Positions 4,870 to 5,780 of a stretch of 5,780 nucleotides of DNA are shown here, in pieces. The stretch lies in contig JAKART010000176.1 of NCBI GenBank assembly GCA_021819255.1, positions 1-5,780 on the forward strand, in the 5' to 3' direction. The notes under the pieces are model-generated. The model had not been told where the DNA came from. It made no database searches and saw only the letters and a list, made by a program, of their open reading frames with translations. Source of the stretch: Acidobacteriota bacterium (GTDB lineage Bacteria > Acidobacteriota > Terriglobia > Terriglobales > Acidobacteriaceae). A program made the translations under genes and the position numbers. Position 1 is the stretch's first letter. Every line of letters starts with the position of its first letter.

Positions 4870-5780
4870 ATGATCGCCGGGCCTGGAGGTAAGTTGCGAA
4901 GATCTCATAGCCTGGCGGCGCATCTTCTCCTGCTGGGGGTGGCGGTGGTGTGGGGGACCACCTTTTCGCTGGTCAAGGCAGCGCTGGCCGATGCCTCACC
5001 GATGATCTTCAATCTGCTCCGCATGACGCTGGCCTTTGCTGCGCTCGTGGCGATCAACCTTCCCAGCCTGCGCCAGCTACAGCCGGCGGATCTCAAGCTG
5101 GGGGCAACCGCAGGTTTGTTCCTGGGGCTGGGATACCAGTTGCAAACCACCGGGCTGATGTACACCACAGCCTCCCGAGCGGCCTTCATCACCGGCCTTG
5201 TGGTGGTGATGGTGCCCCTGATGAGTGCGATCCCGGGGGTATGCCCGCGACCCGGTGGCCGCAGCTCTTCGCTTACCGAGGCCGGCAGCGCTTTTTCTGA
5301 GAAGAACCCTCCGGCCGAGTGCTCGTTTCCTCTTCCAGACTTCGCATCCAGCCCAAGGAACGAGTCTCAGCCTTCATCCCGGCTCGACTCCCCTGCGGAT
5401 GACACATCCGGGCTACGTCCAAGTTTCGACACCTATGTGGGAGCGCTGGTGGCATTCGCCGGCCTGGCGCTGCTGACCTCGCCCCAGGCGAAGGGTCTGG
5501 CGCCGTTCTCTGGAATTCATTTGGGAGAGTGGCTCTGCCTGGGCTGTGCCGTGGCCTTCGCCGCCCACCTGCTCACCCTGGCCAAAGCCGCCTCCCGGGT
5601 CTCGGCCCGTAGGCTAGGAACCTTGCAGATCGGCTTTGCGGCAGTCGTCATGCTCGTCACCCTGCCGCTGGGAGGGCCGCTGCGCTTTCACAGCGCGGGA
5701 GTCCTTTGGCTTGCCCTGGCGGTCACCTCGGTGCTGGCCACGGCGGCGGCCTTTACCATCCAGAGTTGGGCACAGCAGCA
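4870..5780 (+). CDS. EamA/DMT-superfamily membrane transporter, 3' end cut off
   Basis: From ATG 4870 the frame stays open for 303 codons to the window edge. The product is a polytopic inner-membrane protein of the drug/metabolite transporter (EamA, RhaT/YdcZ-like) type, normally ten membrane helices in two EamA repeats. Recognisable features are the first-helix signature VAVVWGTTFSLVKAAL (24-39), NLLRMTLAFAALVAI after a short loop (44-58), further helices near 76-95 and 100-121 (ASRAAFITGLVVVMVPLMSA), then 190-204 (VGALVAFAGLALLTS), 219-237, 250-267 and 277-297. The first repeat is interrupted: between MVPLMSAIPG and TYVGALVAFAGLALL, where relatives have a short loop, lie about 60 extra Ser/Pro-rich residues. 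The start is supported by a basic, positive-inside N-terminus (KLRRSH) and a weak GGAG; the frame is also open upstream, with TTG 4798 as an alternative. It follows the peptidase gene by 82 bp. Substrate cannot be predicted; these proteins export or import amino acids and other small metabolites. Confidence 0.85.
   Translation, partial: MIAGPGGKLRRSHSLAAHLLLLGVAVVWGTTFSLVKAALADASPMIFNLLRMTLAFAALVAINLPSLRQLQPADLKLGATAGLFLGLGYQLQTTGLMYTTASRAAFITGLVVVMVPLMSAIPGVCPRPGGRSSSLTEAGSAFSEKNPPAECSFPLPDFASSPRNESQPSSRLDSPADDTSGLRPSFDTYVGALVAFAGLALLTSPQAKGLAPFSGIHLGEWLCLGCAVAFAAHLLTLAKAASRVSARRLGTLQIGFAAVVMLVTLPLGGPLRFHSAGVLWLALAVTSVLATAAAFTIQSWAQQ
5242..5430 (+). repeat. In-frame Ser/Pro-rich insert in the transporter gene, suspected repeat element
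   Basis: Codons 125-187 of the transporter have 14 serines and 10 prolines in 63 residues and no hydrophobic helix, unlike everything around them. The DNA carries inverted repeats: CTCGTTTCC/GGAACGAG (5322-5330 with 5357-5364, one bulge), GAGTC/GACTC (5362-5366 with 5386-5390) extended inwards by GCC/GGC, and GGATG/CATCC (5397-5401 with 5405-5409). It lacks stops in its own frame, in a second plus-strand frame and in one minus-strand frame. Boundaries are estimated from where homology to EamA proteins stops and resumes. That it is a dispersed repeat, as opposed to a long native loop, is inference. Confidence 0.45.

Noticed and set aside
5225..5476. Alternative plus-strand open frame within the transporter insert
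   Set aside because: No domain and no ribosome binding site; the flanking membrane helices continue in the transporter frame on both sides, so the insert is read in that frame.
1..5780. Defence island, CRISPR array, phage or insertion sequence
   Set aside because: No spaced repeats, transposase, nuclease, helicase, integrase or toxin-like gene is visible; all sizeable genes are recognisable chromosomal families.

Overview
The window is GC-rich bacterial chromosomal DNA. It most resembles an acidobacterium (Acidobacteriota, Terriglobia-like). The inference rests on protein style: a TolC-family protein with an Ala/Gln-rich signal peptide, a mature N-terminus carrying an LPEAP motif and a long glycine-rich insert. 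No rRNA or other definitive marker is present, so the taxonomic call is tentative.

Layout. Positions 1-52 (minus strand) hold the first 17 codons of a gene that leaves the window, probably a signal-peptide or membrane-anchor start. Positions 200-2314 (minus) encode a complete 704-residue outer-membrane efflux (TolC-like) protein with a GTG start and a clear Shine-Dalgarno site. A 223-bp divergent region (2315-2537) separates it from a plus-strand series: truA, tRNA pseudouridine synthase (2538-3434); an M20-family zinc metallopeptidase (3471-4787, TTG start); and an EamA/DMT-type membrane transporter (4870 to beyond the right edge). The last gene has no stop codon inside the window.

How they fit together. 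The minus-strand pair looks like part of an export system, with the partial gene possibly the next component. The three plus-strand genes are co-directional with gaps of 36 and 82 bp and could be co-transcribed, but they do not form an obvious single pathway: tRNA modification, peptide or amino-acid-derivative hydrolysis, and metabolite transport.

I see no CRISPR array, transposase, tRNA, rRNA, phage gene or defence system. The window is mostly ordinary. The points most worth a second look are: a Ser/Pro-rich, palindrome-bearing in-frame insert of about 60 residues in the EamA transporter; a 19-bp tandem repeat that encodes the tail and stop codon of TruA; a candidate leaderless promoter for truA; and two 10-bp palindromes built from the same GGAGA/TCTCC half-sites that overlap the ribosome binding sites of the two downstream genes.
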